NCBI GenBank assembly: GCA_964599565.1
Contig: CAZRFE010000008.1
Location: 1 to 53,927, forward strand
DNA length: 53,927 nt
Direction of reading: 5' to 3'
Origin: JAJUFS01 sp964599565
GTDB taxonomy: Bacteria > Pseudomonadota > Gammaproteobacteria > Natronospirales > JAJUFS01
Below are positions 18,830-26,075 of this stretch, in pieces. The notes below the pieces were generated by a model that saw only the letters and a list, made by a program, of their open reading frames with translations, made no database searches and had not been told where the DNA came from. The position numbers and the translations under genes are program-made. Each line of letters opens with the position of its first letter. The stretch's first letter is position 1.

Positions 18830-19279
18830 CTACGGCAGGGGCAGGAACAGGAAATCCGTGGCGTCGTTGTCCTTGTAACCGAGCTTGCGGTACAGCGCCC
18901 GCGCGGCGTGGTTGGTCTTCTGCGTCTCGAGCATCACGCCGGCGGCGCCGGTATCCATCGCATGCGCATGCGCGGCCGCCATCAGCCCCGAGGCGACGCC
19001 GCTGCGCCGCGCGCCCGATGCCACGAACAGGTCGTTCAGCAGCCACAGCCGGCGCATGCCGACGGAGGTGAACAGCGGATAAAGCTGCGTGAATCCCGCG
19101 CCCTCGCCATCGAGCATGGCGATGAATATCACCGATTCGCCGTTCGCGAGCCGCGCGTCGAGAAAGCGGCGCGCACCGGCAACATCCGGCGCCTGCGCAT
19201 AGAACTGGCGATATGCATCGAACAGCACGGCCAGCGTATCGAGATCATGGCGCTCCGCGCGCCGGATGACGGCATTCAT
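18830..19279 (-). CDS. GNAT family N-acetyltransferase
   Basis: A 149-aa acetyltransferase. The acetyl-CoA loop is SGARRSGVASGLM (Q/RxxGxG/A type) around residue 90, followed by ARALYRKLGYKDND near the C-terminus. ATG 19279 overlaps the LysR gene stop (ATGA), with GGAGGAAACC as ribosome site inside the end of that gene, so translation is probably coupled. The substrate is unknown; the context suggests modification of whatever the LysR/EamA unit handles, such as an amino acid or drug-like metabolite. Confidence 0.8.
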   Translation of the reverse strand: MNAVIRRAERHDLDTLAVLFDAYRQFYAQAPDVAGARRFLDARLANGESVIFIAMLDGEGAGFTQLYPLFTSVGMRRLWLLNDLFVASGARRSGVASGLMAAAHAHAMDTGAAGVMLETQKTNHAARALYRKLGYKDNDATDFLFLPLP

Positions 19280-20199
19280 TGGTTTCCTCCGGTTCCGGCC
19301 GCGCCGGGAACGTCGTTGACCGCAACCGCTTCCCGGCGCAGCCAGGCAATGAACGGCACGAGTTCGGGCGCATGCTCGCGCCCCGCTTCGCAGACAATAT
19401 AAAAGGAAAGCTCGACGGGAATGTCGACCGCGAACGGCCGCACGAGGCGGCCCGCACGCAGGTCGGCGTGCACCAGCGGCAGCGAGGCAAGCGCAACGCC
19501 CTGCCCTTCGATCGCCGCCTGCAGGACGACGTTCATGTCCTGCAGCACGAGACCGCGCGGTGCGTCCACGCTCTTCACGCCTGCCGCCGCCAGCCACTGC
19601 GCCCAGTTGCCGAAACCCATGTCGTGGATCAGCCGGAAGTGCGCAAGGTCCTCCGGGCGGCGCAACGGGCGCGCGCCTTGAAGGAGCGATGGCGCGCACA
19701 CCGGGAACTCGCGCGCCGCGAACAGCCGCTCTGCGTACACGCCATGCCAGCCGCCGCGCCCGTAGCGCAGCGCGATGTCCACGCCATCGCGACGGAAATC
19801 GACGAGCTGGTGCGAGGTGCCGACGCGAATCTCGAAATCGGGGTATTCGGACTGGAACGCCGCGATGCGCGGCACCAGCCAGCGCGCCGCCAGCGAGGGC
19901 ACGGTGCTGACCGTGATCACGCCGGGCTGGCGCACATCGCGCAGCGCGCTCACCGCATCGCGCAGGTCCTCGAACAGCTTTCCCGTGGTGAAGGCGAGCA
20001 TTCGGCCCTCGCTGGTCAGCTCCAGCCCGCGCGACCGGCGATGGAACAGCGCGCGGCCGAGGAACGCCTCCAGTTCCTTGACCTGGCGGCTGACCGCACC
20101 GTGCGTGACGTTCAGCTCCGCGGCGGCCCGCGTGAGGCTGAGATGGCGCGCGGCAGCGTCGAAGGCGCGCAGCGCGCCCAATGGCGGAAGATCACGCAT
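19276..20199 (-). CDS. LysR family transcriptional regulator (GcvA-like)
   Basis: A 307-aa LTTR: the winged helix-turn-helix lies at about 6-65 (LTRAAAELNVTHGAVSRQVKELE) and the PBP-like effector domain at 90-295. The N-terminus MRDLPPLGALRAFDAAARHLS is typical of the GcvA/AmpR group. It is transcribed divergently from the EamA transporter and overlaps the GNAT gene by 4 nt. A perfect T-N11-A palindrome begins six nt upstream of its start, which suggests autoregulation. Confidence 0.92.
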   Translation of the reverse strand: MRDLPPLGALRAFDAAARHLSLTRAAAELNVTHGAVSRQVKELEAFLGRALFHRRSRGLELTSEGRMLAFTTGKLFEDLRDAVSALRDVRQPGVITVSTVPSLAARWLVPRIAAFQSEYPDFEIRVGTSHQLVDFRRDGVDIALRYGRGGWHGVYAERLFAAREFPVCAPSLLQGARPLRRPEDLAHFRLIHDMGFGNWAQWLAAAGVKSVDAPRGLVLQDMNVVLQAAIEGQGVALASLPLVHADLRAGRLVRPFAVDIPVELSFYIVCEAGREHAPELVPFIAWLRREAVAVNDVPGAAGTGGNQ

Positions 20200-20204
20200 T
20201 GTTG

Positions 20205-20217
20205 TGAGAATTTCTCA
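20205..20217. promoter_or_regulatory. LysR-type operator (T-N11-A palindrome)
   Basis: TGAGAATTTCTCA is a perfect 13-bp inverted repeat that fits the LTTR consensus T-N11-A, immediately upstream of the LysR start. The outer sequence TTGTGAGAA (20202-20210) recurs as its exact inverse TTCTCACAA at 20286-20294, near the transporter start. Confidence 0.65.
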
Positions 20218-20240
20218 TAGAAAAATGAAAAATAAATCGA

Positions 20241-20270
20241 TTGTTATGCCTGTACAGCCGGTCTCAGAAT
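20241..20270 (+). promoter_or_regulatory. Candidate promoter for EamA transporter
   Basis: TTGTTA (20241-20246), 18-nt spacer, CAGAAT (20265-20270), lying between the two LysR half-site clusters. Confidence 0.35.
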
Positions 20271-20313
20271 GCCAGCCCTCAGATGTTCTCACAACTGAAC
20301 CGGGAGCCGAATC

Positions 20314-21234
20314 ATGGATCGTGCTGCTTCTCCAGCCATTGATGCAACCGACGCCGACGGCGCCGCGCGCCTGAAACTCGTCGCCGCCGCGAGCACGGTG
20401 CTGCTTTCCTGGGCGGGCGCGTACGTGGCCATCGGCATCGCCACGCGCGAGCTGTCGCCCGCGCCGTTTGCGCTGGCGCGGATCGGCGGAGCGGCGCTGG
20501 TGCTGCTCGCGGCCTTGCCGTTCGTGCGCGGCGCCACGCTCCGTCCGCCGCCGCTGCGCGACCTGCCCGCGCTCTTCGCGATGGCGCTGCTGGCGTTCCC
20601 GATCTACCACACCGCGATCAACACCGGGCAGCGCGTGGTGTCGCCGGGCGTTGCGAGCGTGCTCATCGCGACCCTGCCGATCTTCGCCGCGATCATCGCG
20701 CGCTTCACGCTCGGCGAGCGGCCGGGCCTGCGCGGCTGGGCGGGCATTGCCATTGCGTTCAGCGGCGTCGCGCTGCTCGTCACGGTAAGAAACGGCCGCT
20801 TCGCGCTCGAACCCGCCGCGCTGTTCGTGCTGGTGTCCGCGCTCTCGGGCGCAGGCTACATGGTCCTGCAGCGGCAACTCACCCGCCGCTACACCGGCCT
20901 GCAGCTCACCGTGTGGGGCATGTGGCTGGGCGCGCTGGTGCTCATGCCCTTTGCGCCGACACTTGCCGCCGAGATCCGGCTTGCGTCATCCGACGCACTG
21001 CTCGCGATCGCGTACCTGTGCATCCTGCCGACGGCGCTCGCCTACCTGTTGTGGGCGTACGTGCTGAAGATGCTGCCAGCCGCGCGCGCGACTTCGCTTT
21101 TGTACATCGTGCCACCGATCACCTTCCTCGCCGCATGGCTCATCACCGGCGAGGTTCCGGCGGTCATGGACATCGCAAGCAGCATCGTCGTGATCGCGGG
21201 CGTGGCGCTCGTGCAGACGGCACGCCGGCAATGA
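20314..21234 (+). CDS. EamA/RhaT family (DMT superfamily) transporter
   Basis: A 306-aa inner-membrane protein with ten predicted helices in two EamA repeats (about 22-155 and 170-300). The N-terminal repeat ends with ARFTLGERPGLRGWAGIAIAF and the second with the WLITGEVPAVMD segment typical of the family. These proteins commonly export amino acids or small metabolites. SD GGGAG lies upstream of ATG 20314. The divergent LysR gene is its likely regulator. The substrate cannot be inferred. Confidence 0.88.
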   Translation: MDRAASPAIDATDADGAARLKLVAAASTVLLSWAGAYVAIGIATRELSPAPFALARIGGAALVLLAALPFVRGATLRPPPLRDLPALFAMALLAFPIYHTAINTGQRVVSPGVASVLIATLPIFAAIIARFTLGERPGLRGWAGIAIAFSGVALLVTVRNGRFALEPAALFVLVSALSGAGYMVLQRQLTRRYTGLQLTVWGMWLGALVLMPFAPTLAAEIRLASSDALLAIAYLCILPTALAYLLWAYVLKMLPAARATSLLYIVPPITFLAAWLITGEVPAVMDIASSIVVIAGVALVQTARRQ

Positions 21235-21270
21235 ACATCCCCGCCGAACGGCCGGCCGCAGACTAGACTC

Positions 21271-21297
21271 GATGTGCGGCCGCACGGGCCGCACATC
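21271..21297 (+). promoter_or_regulatory. Stem-loop in 5' region of haem-copper-oxidase-like gene
   Basis: GATGTGCGG (21271-21279) pairs with CCGCACATC (21289-21297). The left arm is also part of a perfect palindrome GTGCGGCCGCAC (21274-21285). It sits after a -10-like TAGACT (21264-21269) and just before the SD, so it could be an operator or an mRNA structure. Confidence 0.4.
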
Positions 21298-21313
21298 ATT
21301 CCGGGGGGGAACA

Positions 21314-21718
21314 ATGGCTGACTCTTCATCCGCGCGCGCCTGGCTCGCGCCCGCGTTCATCAAGCTTGCGGTGCTGTACTTCACGATCGGCGTCGTGCTC
21401 GGCAATTACATGGGCGCGACGCTCGATTTCGCCCTGCGCACCGTCCACGTGCACATCAACCTCCTCGGCTGGGCATCGCTCGCGCTCGCCGGCCTGATCT
21501 ACACGCTGTATCCCGTGGCGGCGAACAGCCGGCTGGCGCTCTGGCATTTCCGGATCGCCACTGTCGTGCTCCCCGTCTTTTTCATCGCGCTTGCGATGAT
21601 GATGCGCGGCGTGAAAGGGGTCGAGCCGGTGGTCGGGATCGCGGCGGCGGCGATGGGACTCGCTGTCGTGCTGTTCGCGGTCAACGTGTTTCGCAACGTC
21701 GGGCCGCGAACAGCGTGA
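21314..21718 (+). CDS. Small haem-copper oxidase subunit I-like membrane protein
   Basis: A 134-aa protein with four predicted membrane helices. The second helix carries VHVHINLLGW, the histidine pattern seen in short NorB/CcoN-like proteins annotated as cytochrome oxidase subunit I homologues. It has too few helices (4 versus 12) and too few histidines to be a complete oxidase. A G-run SD (21303-21310) precedes ATG 21314. Role unknown; haem binding is possible. Convergent with the next gene. Confidence 0.6.
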   Translation: MADSSSARAWLAPAFIKLAVLYFTIGVVLGNYMGATLDFALRTVHVHINLLGWASLALAGLIYTLYPVAANSRLALWHFRIATVVLPVFFIALAMMMRGVKGVEPVVGIAAAAMGLAVVLFAVNVFRNVGPRTA

Positions 21719-21727
21719 GGGTCAGCG

Positions 21728-22120
21728 TCAGGCGTGGCGCCGGCGGAGATCCTGCCGCCGGCGTGCGCGCCGCGCGACCAGGATTCCAAGCAGGGTTCCG
21801 GGCAGGAAGACGAACACGCCGAGCACGCGGAACCAGGCGGGGTGCGGCAGCGTCACGAGGTTGTACACCGCGAGCGCAAGCAGGATCGCGCCGGTTGCGA
21901 GCGCCGGCAGCGGCAGGCGCGCATGATCGATGCGCTGCGCGAGCAGCGCACCGGTGAACGAGCCGAGCAGCCAGCCCGCGGCGACGAACATCAGCATCGC
22001 GACCGTCGGCTGCCCGCCGCGCTGCGCGACAACAAGCTCGTGGCCGATCACCTCGGCCACGATCATGACGAGCATTGCCGCGAACACGCCCGCGGCGGTG
22101 GCTGCAATCTTCCGGCCCAT
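21728..22120 (-). CDS. Small four-helix membrane protein
   Basis: A 130-aa hydrophobic protein with four predicted membrane helices (about 5-27, 40-60, 72-90 and 96-115) and an Arg-rich C-terminal tail (RRARRRQDLRRR). Helix 1 contains the polar stretch EVIGHELV. SD GGAGGAAC precedes ATG 22120. No family is recognised with confidence. It ends 10 nt from the convergent oxidase-like gene. Confidence 0.7.
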   Translation of the reverse strand: MGRKIAATAAGVFAAMLVMIVAEVIGHELVVAQRGGQPTVAMLMFVAAGWLLGSFTGALLAQRIDHARLPLPALATGAILLALAVYNLVTLPHPAWFRVLGVFVFLPGTLLGILVARRARRRQDLRRRHA

Positions 22121-22194
22121 ACCGTTCCTCCTTCACATGACTCACACAGCATAGCCGCGAATCACGATCACGCCGCGCCGGCGACCGTGGGGCT

Positions 22195-22200
22195 TATAAT
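22195..22200 (+). promoter_or_regulatory. Consensus -10 box for uup (near-leaderless)
   Basis: Perfect TATAAT only 9 nt before ATG 22210, so the transcript should begin about 2-3 nt before the start codon. There is no room for a Shine-Dalgarno downstream of the start site and no good -35 is visible. Confidence 0.5.
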
Positions 22201-22209
22201 GCGCGCCCC

Positions 22210-24114
22210 ATGCTTCTCGACATCGACGACATTTCCCTCGACATCGGCGACCAGCCGATCCTGCGTCATGCCTCGCTCGTGCTGGAACCCGCCGAGCGCG
22301 TGTGTCTCATCGGGCGCAACGGCGCGGGCAAGTCCACGCTGTTGCGCATCATCACCGGCGAGCAGCAGGTGGATTCGGGCGAGGTGCGCTACCGGCAGAA
22401 CCTGCGCATCGCGAAGCTGGAGCAGGCGCTGCCTGAAATGCTCGATCTTCGCGTGCACGAATACGTCGCCAGCGGACTTGCGCACCTTCGCAGGCTCATC
22501 GACGAATACCAGGCGCTCGCCGCAGGCGAACTCGATGCAAAAGGCCTGCGCGAACTCGAGGAGCTGCAGCGGCGCATCGAGGCGGAAGGCGGCTGGAGCC
22601 TCGAGCGGCAGGTCGAGCGCATGCTCACGGAACTGAAACTGCCGGCCGATGCGCATCTGCACGAACTCTCCGGCGGCTGGCGGCGGCGCGTCGGGCTCGC
22701 GAAGGCGCTGGTCTCGAACCCCGAGCTGCTGCTGCTCGACGAGCCCACGAACCATCTCGACCTGGCGAGCATCGAGTGGCTGGAAGACCGCATCCGCAAC
22801 TTTCCCGGAACGGCATTGTTCATCACGCATGACCGCGCGTTCCTGCAACGGCTTGCGACACGCATCGTCGAACTCGACCGCGCGAAGCTTTCGAGCTGGC
22901 CGGGCGACTACGCGAACTTCCTGCGCCGCAAGGAAGATGCGCTGGAAGCCGAAGCGCGCGAGAAGGAGCTCTTCAACCGGAAGCTCGACGAAGAGGAAGT
23001 GTGGGTGCGCCAGGGCATCAAGGCGCGCCGCACGCGCAATGAAGGCCGCGTGCGCGCGCTCGAGGCGCTGCGCGAGGAAGCGGCGGAACGCGAGAAGTTC
23101 AAGCCCGGCGGGAAGGCGCGCATCAGCATCGAGGAAGCAGACGCCTCCGGCCGCAAGGTCATCGAGCTGCACAGCATCCACCACGGCTACGGCCCGCACG
23201 AGAAACTGATCGACGGGCTGTCGCTGAAAGTGATGCGCGGCGACCGCATCGGGCTTGTCGGCAACAACGGCGTCGGGAAGAGCACGCTGCTTCGGATCAT
23301 GCTCGGCGAGCTCGCACCGGATTCCGGCACCGTGAAGCTCGGCACGAACCTCGAGATCGGCTACTTCGACCAGTTGCGCCGGAATCTCGATCCGGACCGC
23401 ACCGTCGCGGATGTTGTCGGCGGCGGCCGCGACTACATCCGCATCAACGGCAAGGACCGGCACGTCATCGGTTACCTGCGCGGCTTTCTCTTCTCCGCGA
23501 AACGCGCGATGACGAAGATCGGCGCGCTCTCCGGCGGCGAATGCAACCGCGTGATTCTCGCGCGGCTGTTCACGCGGCCGACCAACCTGCTCGTGCTCGA
23601 CGAACCCACGAACGATCTCGACGTCGAAACACTGGAAGTGCTCGAAGACCAGCTGATCGACTACCAGGGAACGCTGATCGTCGTCAGCCATGACCGCGCG
23701 TTCCTCGACAACGTCGTGACGCAGATCCTCGTGTTCGAGGAAGGCGGCGTTCAGCGCTACATCGGCGGTTACTCCGACTGGCTGAAGCGCGGCCACGCGC
23801 TCACGGAGAAGGAGAATCCGAACGGCGCGATGGATGGCGCGGATGATGCGCCGAAGGAAAAGCCGCGAAGCGCACCGGGGAAACTCAGCTACAAGCTGAA
23901 ACGCGAACTCGAACAGCTGCCGGCGCGCATCGACGTGCTGGAAGAGGACATCAGGAAACTCCAGGCCGTGACGAACGATCCGGATTTCTACACGCGCCCC
24001 TTCGGTGACGTGCAGCCCGTCCTTGATGAGCTTGGCGAAAGACAGCGCGAACTCGACGCGGCCATCGAGCGCTGGGCGGCGCTCGAACAGCAGGAGGACG
24101 ATGCGCGTGGCTGA
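22210..24114 (+). CDS. uup: ABC-F family ATPase Uup
   Basis: A 634-aa soluble ATPase with two ABC domains (E. coli Uup is 635 aa). First cassette: Walker A GRNGAGKST (about 36-44), signature LSGGWRRRVGLAKAL and Walker B LLLLDEPTNHLD. Second cassette: GNNGVGKST, LSGGECNRVILARLF and NLLVLDEPTNDLDVETLE. A C-terminal charged coiled coil (about 560-634) is the Uup DNA/ribosome-associated extension. No membrane segments. It overlaps hutD by 14 nt. ABC-F proteins act on ribosomes or, for Uup, on replication/recombination intermediates. Confidence 0.93.
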   Translation: MLLDIDDISLDIGDQPILRHASLVLEPAERVCLIGRNGAGKSTLLRIITGEQQVDSGEVRYRQNLRIAKLEQALPEMLDLRVHEYVASGLAHLRRLIDEYQALAAGELDAKGLRELEELQRRIEAEGGWSLERQVERMLTELKLPADAHLHELSGGWRRRVGLAKALVSNPELLLLDEPTNHLDLASIEWLEDRIRNFPGTALFITHDRAFLQRLATRIVELDRAKLSSWPGDYANFLRRKEDALEAEAREKELFNRKLDEEEVWVRQGIKARRTRNEGRVRALEALREEAAEREKFKPGGKARISIEEADASGRKVIELHSIHHGYGPHEKLIDGLSLKVMRGDRIGLVGNNGVGKSTLLRIMLGELAPDSGTVKLGTNLEIGYFDQLRRNLDPDRTVADVVGGGRDYIRINGKDRHVIGYLRGFLFSAKRAMTKIGALSGGECNRVILARLFTRPTNLLVLDEPTNDLDVETLEVLEDQLIDYQGTLIVVSHDRAFLDNVVTQILVFEEGGVQRYIGGYSDWLKRGHALTEKENPNGAMDGADDAPKEKPRSAPGKLSYKLKRELEQLPARIDVLEEDIRKLQAVTNDPDFYTRPFGDVQPVLDELGERQRELDAAIERWAALEQQEDDARG

Positions 24115-24703
24115 GCCGATGCATGGCGACGTGCGGCTGATCGCGTTTGCGGACTGCCGCGTCATGCCGTGGAAGAACGGCGGCGGCGTCACGCGCGAGA
24201 TCTTCGCGTTCCCGCCCGGTGCGGCGGCGTTCGACTGGCGGCTGAGCATCGCGGATGTTGCAGGCGATGGTCCGTTCTCACCGTTCGAAGGCTGCGCGCG
24301 CAGCATCATGCTGCTCGAAGGCAACGGCATGCGCCTGCGCATCACCGATGCCGGCTCGACCATCGAACACCGCATCGACGTGCCGTTTCAGCCGGTGGAT
24401 TTCGATGGCGGCGCGGCGACGAGGTGCACGTTGATCGACGGCGCGGTGCGCGATTTCAACATCATGTCCGCGCACGCGCGGGTTCGCCATGAACATGCCG
24501 TGCACGATGCATTCCCGGTGCGCACGGCAAGCGGCGTGCAGGCCATCCACTGCCTCGCCGGCCGCCTCGCCGTGACGCTCGACGACGGCCGCGGCTTCGC
24601 TGTCCATCCCGGCGACACGCTGCTGCTGCTCGACAGCATGTCCTGCGTGATCGGCGCGCCCGCCGAAAGCCGCGCACTCGCCGTTCGCTTCACGCCGCGC
24701 TGA
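24101..24703 (+). CDS. HutD/Ves family protein
   Basis: A 200-aa double-cupin-like protein. The N-terminal MPWKNGGGVTREIFAFP (about 23-39) and FDWRLSIADVAGDGPFSPF are HutD/Ves signatures, with HPGDTLLLLD near the C-terminus. HutD members accompany histidine-utilisation genes, but none are present here. It starts inside the end of uup with AGGAGG ahead of it, so translation is coupled. The biochemical role is unresolved in the whole family. Confidence 0.85.
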   Translation: MRVAEPMHGDVRLIAFADCRVMPWKNGGGVTREIFAFPPGAAAFDWRLSIADVAGDGPFSPFEGCARSIMLLEGNGMRLRITDAGSTIEHRIDVPFQPVDFDGGAATRCTLIDGAVRDFNIMSAHARVRHEHAVHDAFPVRTASGVQAIHCLAGRLAVTLDDGRGFAVHPGDTLLLLDSMSCVIGAPAESRALAVRFTPR

Positions 24704-24812
24704 TCGGGTAAACACCCGAGGTTCACGCACGCACTGAGTGCATCGCCCCCTTGTTACCGCTGCCGGCAGTGCAAAGAATGAACGCTCTGCCCGCACCGGC
24801 CCGGGAGGTTGC

Positions 24813-25346
24813 ATGTCCATTCGCCAATCCGTTCTCCCCGCATTGATCCTCGCGTGCGTCTGCGCAACGCCCGCGCGTGCCGTCGACTGGATCACCGATG
24901 GCGACATCGGCACGTTCTGCCAGCAGTTTCTCGTCCGGCCCGAAAGTCCGTCCGGAACGGTCTGCCTTTCCTACATCCAGGGATTTCTCGATGGCCTGCG
25001 CACGACGGAAGCGCCCGCACGCCATGAACTCGCCTACCACCTTGATGACGAATCGCCCGAGGAAGCCGCGCGCATCTCCACGGCGCGCCTGAATGCCCTG
25101 GTCGAGGAATACGGACCGCCGGCGCGCGCCGGCATCTGCCTGCCGAAGGCATTCACCGCGGAACAGGTCGCGCGCGTGGTCGCGCGCGAGTTGCGCCACG
25201 GCGAAGGTTACGCAACCGGCTCGCTCGACGATTACGCGCAGGCCGCGCTGCGCGATCGCTATCCCTGTGACATCAGCGATCCCGCCAGGGACCGTGGCGA
25301 GGACGACGGCAAGGCGACGGACAATACCGAAGGCAGCGCGCAGTAA
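24813..25346 (+). CDS. Secreted protein of Rap1a/Tai-like family
   Basis: A 177-aa protein with a signal peptide (1-23, cleavage after ARA). Conserved cysteines and spacing (GTFCQQFL, CLSYIQGFLDGL, GICLPKAFTAEQVARVV, RYPC) fit the Rap1a/Tai domain, which includes periplasmic immunity proteins against T6SS amidase effectors but also many orphan proteins. No T6SS effector gene is nearby, so immunity is only one option. SD GGGAGG before ATG 24813. The C-terminal 20 residues are acidic and disordered-looking. Confidence 0.55.
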   Translation: MSIRQSVLPALILACVCATPARAVDWITDGDIGTFCQQFLVRPESPSGTVCLSYIQGFLDGLRTTEAPARHELAYHLDDESPEEAARISTARLNALVEEYGPPARAGICLPKAFTAEQVARVVARELRHGEGYATGSLDDYAQAALRDRYPCDISDPARDRGEDDGKATDNTEGSAQ

Positions 25347-25403
25347 GCGGCGTTACACTGCGCCTTCCCGAAGTTTCCCTTCCCGAATTCGAAGGAGAAG
25401 TTC

Positions 25404-25976
25404 ATGCAGAAGCTCAAGACTGCACTTGCGATGATCGCGGCGGGCGTGCTGATCGCAGGTTGCTCGGACCAGGAAAACGCGGAGCAGGAAGCCGATCGCA
25501 TGGCAAAGGACACGGCAACCGCCATCGAGCAGTCGCCGGCTACGTCCACGGAACCGCAAGGCATTCCCGCGCCCGACAACGTCGCCGCCGCACCGGAAGA
25601 TGCGCAGACCTCCGCAAGCGGTCTTGCATGGGTCGTGCTCGAGGACGCCGCCGGTACGGAAAGCCCCTCCGTCGAGGATACGGTGACGGTGCATTACACG
25701 GGCTGGACGACGGACGGCCGCATGTTCGACAGCTCCGTCCAGCGCGGCGAACCGGCGACCTTCCCGCTCGGCCAGCTGATTGCCGGCTGGCAGGAAGCAA
25801 TTCCGCTGATGACCGTCGGCGACAAGTACCGCTTCTGGATTCCAGGCGCACTCGCGTACGACAACTCCACGCGTCCCGGCGCACCGAAGGGAACGCTGGT
25901 GTTCGACATCGAGCTGATCGGGATCGAGCCGCTCGACACCGAGGAAACCCCGCAGCCCCAGGGCAGCGCCAACTGA
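25404..25976 (+). CDS. FKBP-type peptidyl-prolyl isomerase, lipoprotein
   Basis: A 190-aa periplasm-facing lipoprotein. The lipobox is LIAGC (Cys20), followed by a disordered linker (21-72) and an FKBP domain (about 73-176): VEDTVTVHYTGW, DGRMFDSSVQRGEPATFPLG, VGDKYRFWIP and a FDIELIGIEPL end. It should accelerate proline isomerisation in exported proteins. The first residue after Cys is Ser and +2 is not Asp-only, so outer-membrane sorting is plausible. SD AAGGAG precedes ATG 25404. Monocistronic. Confidence 0.9.
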   Translation: MQKLKTALAMIAAGVLIAGCSDQENAEQEADRMAKDTATAIEQSPATSTEPQGIPAPDNVAAAPEDAQTSASGLAWVVLEDAAGTESPSVEDTVTVHYTGWTTDGRMFDSSVQRGEPATFPLGQLIAGWQEAIPLMTVGDKYRFWIPGALAYDNSTRPGAPKGTLVFDIELIGIEPLDTEETPQPQGSAN

Positions 25977-26036
25977 CGAATTCGGAGTTTTCGTGAAGTC
26001 CGCCGCCCTCGCGCGGCGGGCGCACGGGGCGCGCGC

Positions 26037-26042
26037 TAGAAT
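26037..26042 (+). promoter_or_regulatory. -10 box for baeSR, 6 nt before a short ATG ORF
   Basis: TAGAAT followed by GCGCAC and ATG 26049. A start site 6-7 nt downstream would coincide with that ATG. The -35 is not recognisable. Confidence 0.45.
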
Positions 26043-26048
26043 GCGCAC

Positions 26049-26075
26049 ATGTCCAGCGCGCACCTTCTCCCTTGA
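26049..26075 (+). CDS. Possible 8-residue leader peptide overlapping the baeS start
   Basis: ATG TCC AGC GCG CAC CTT CTC CCT TGA encodes MSSAHLLP. Its stop TGA (26073-26075) overlaps the TTG start of baeS (26072-26074) as TTGA. The baeS TTG has no Shine-Dalgarno, so termination-reinitiation from this ORF would explain its translation. Too short to be recognised by composition; existence is inferred from layout alone. Confidence 0.35.
   Translation: MSSAHLLP

Noticed and set aside
22168..24375. A 735-codon open frame on the minus strand
   Set aside because: Antisense shadow of uup and hutD.
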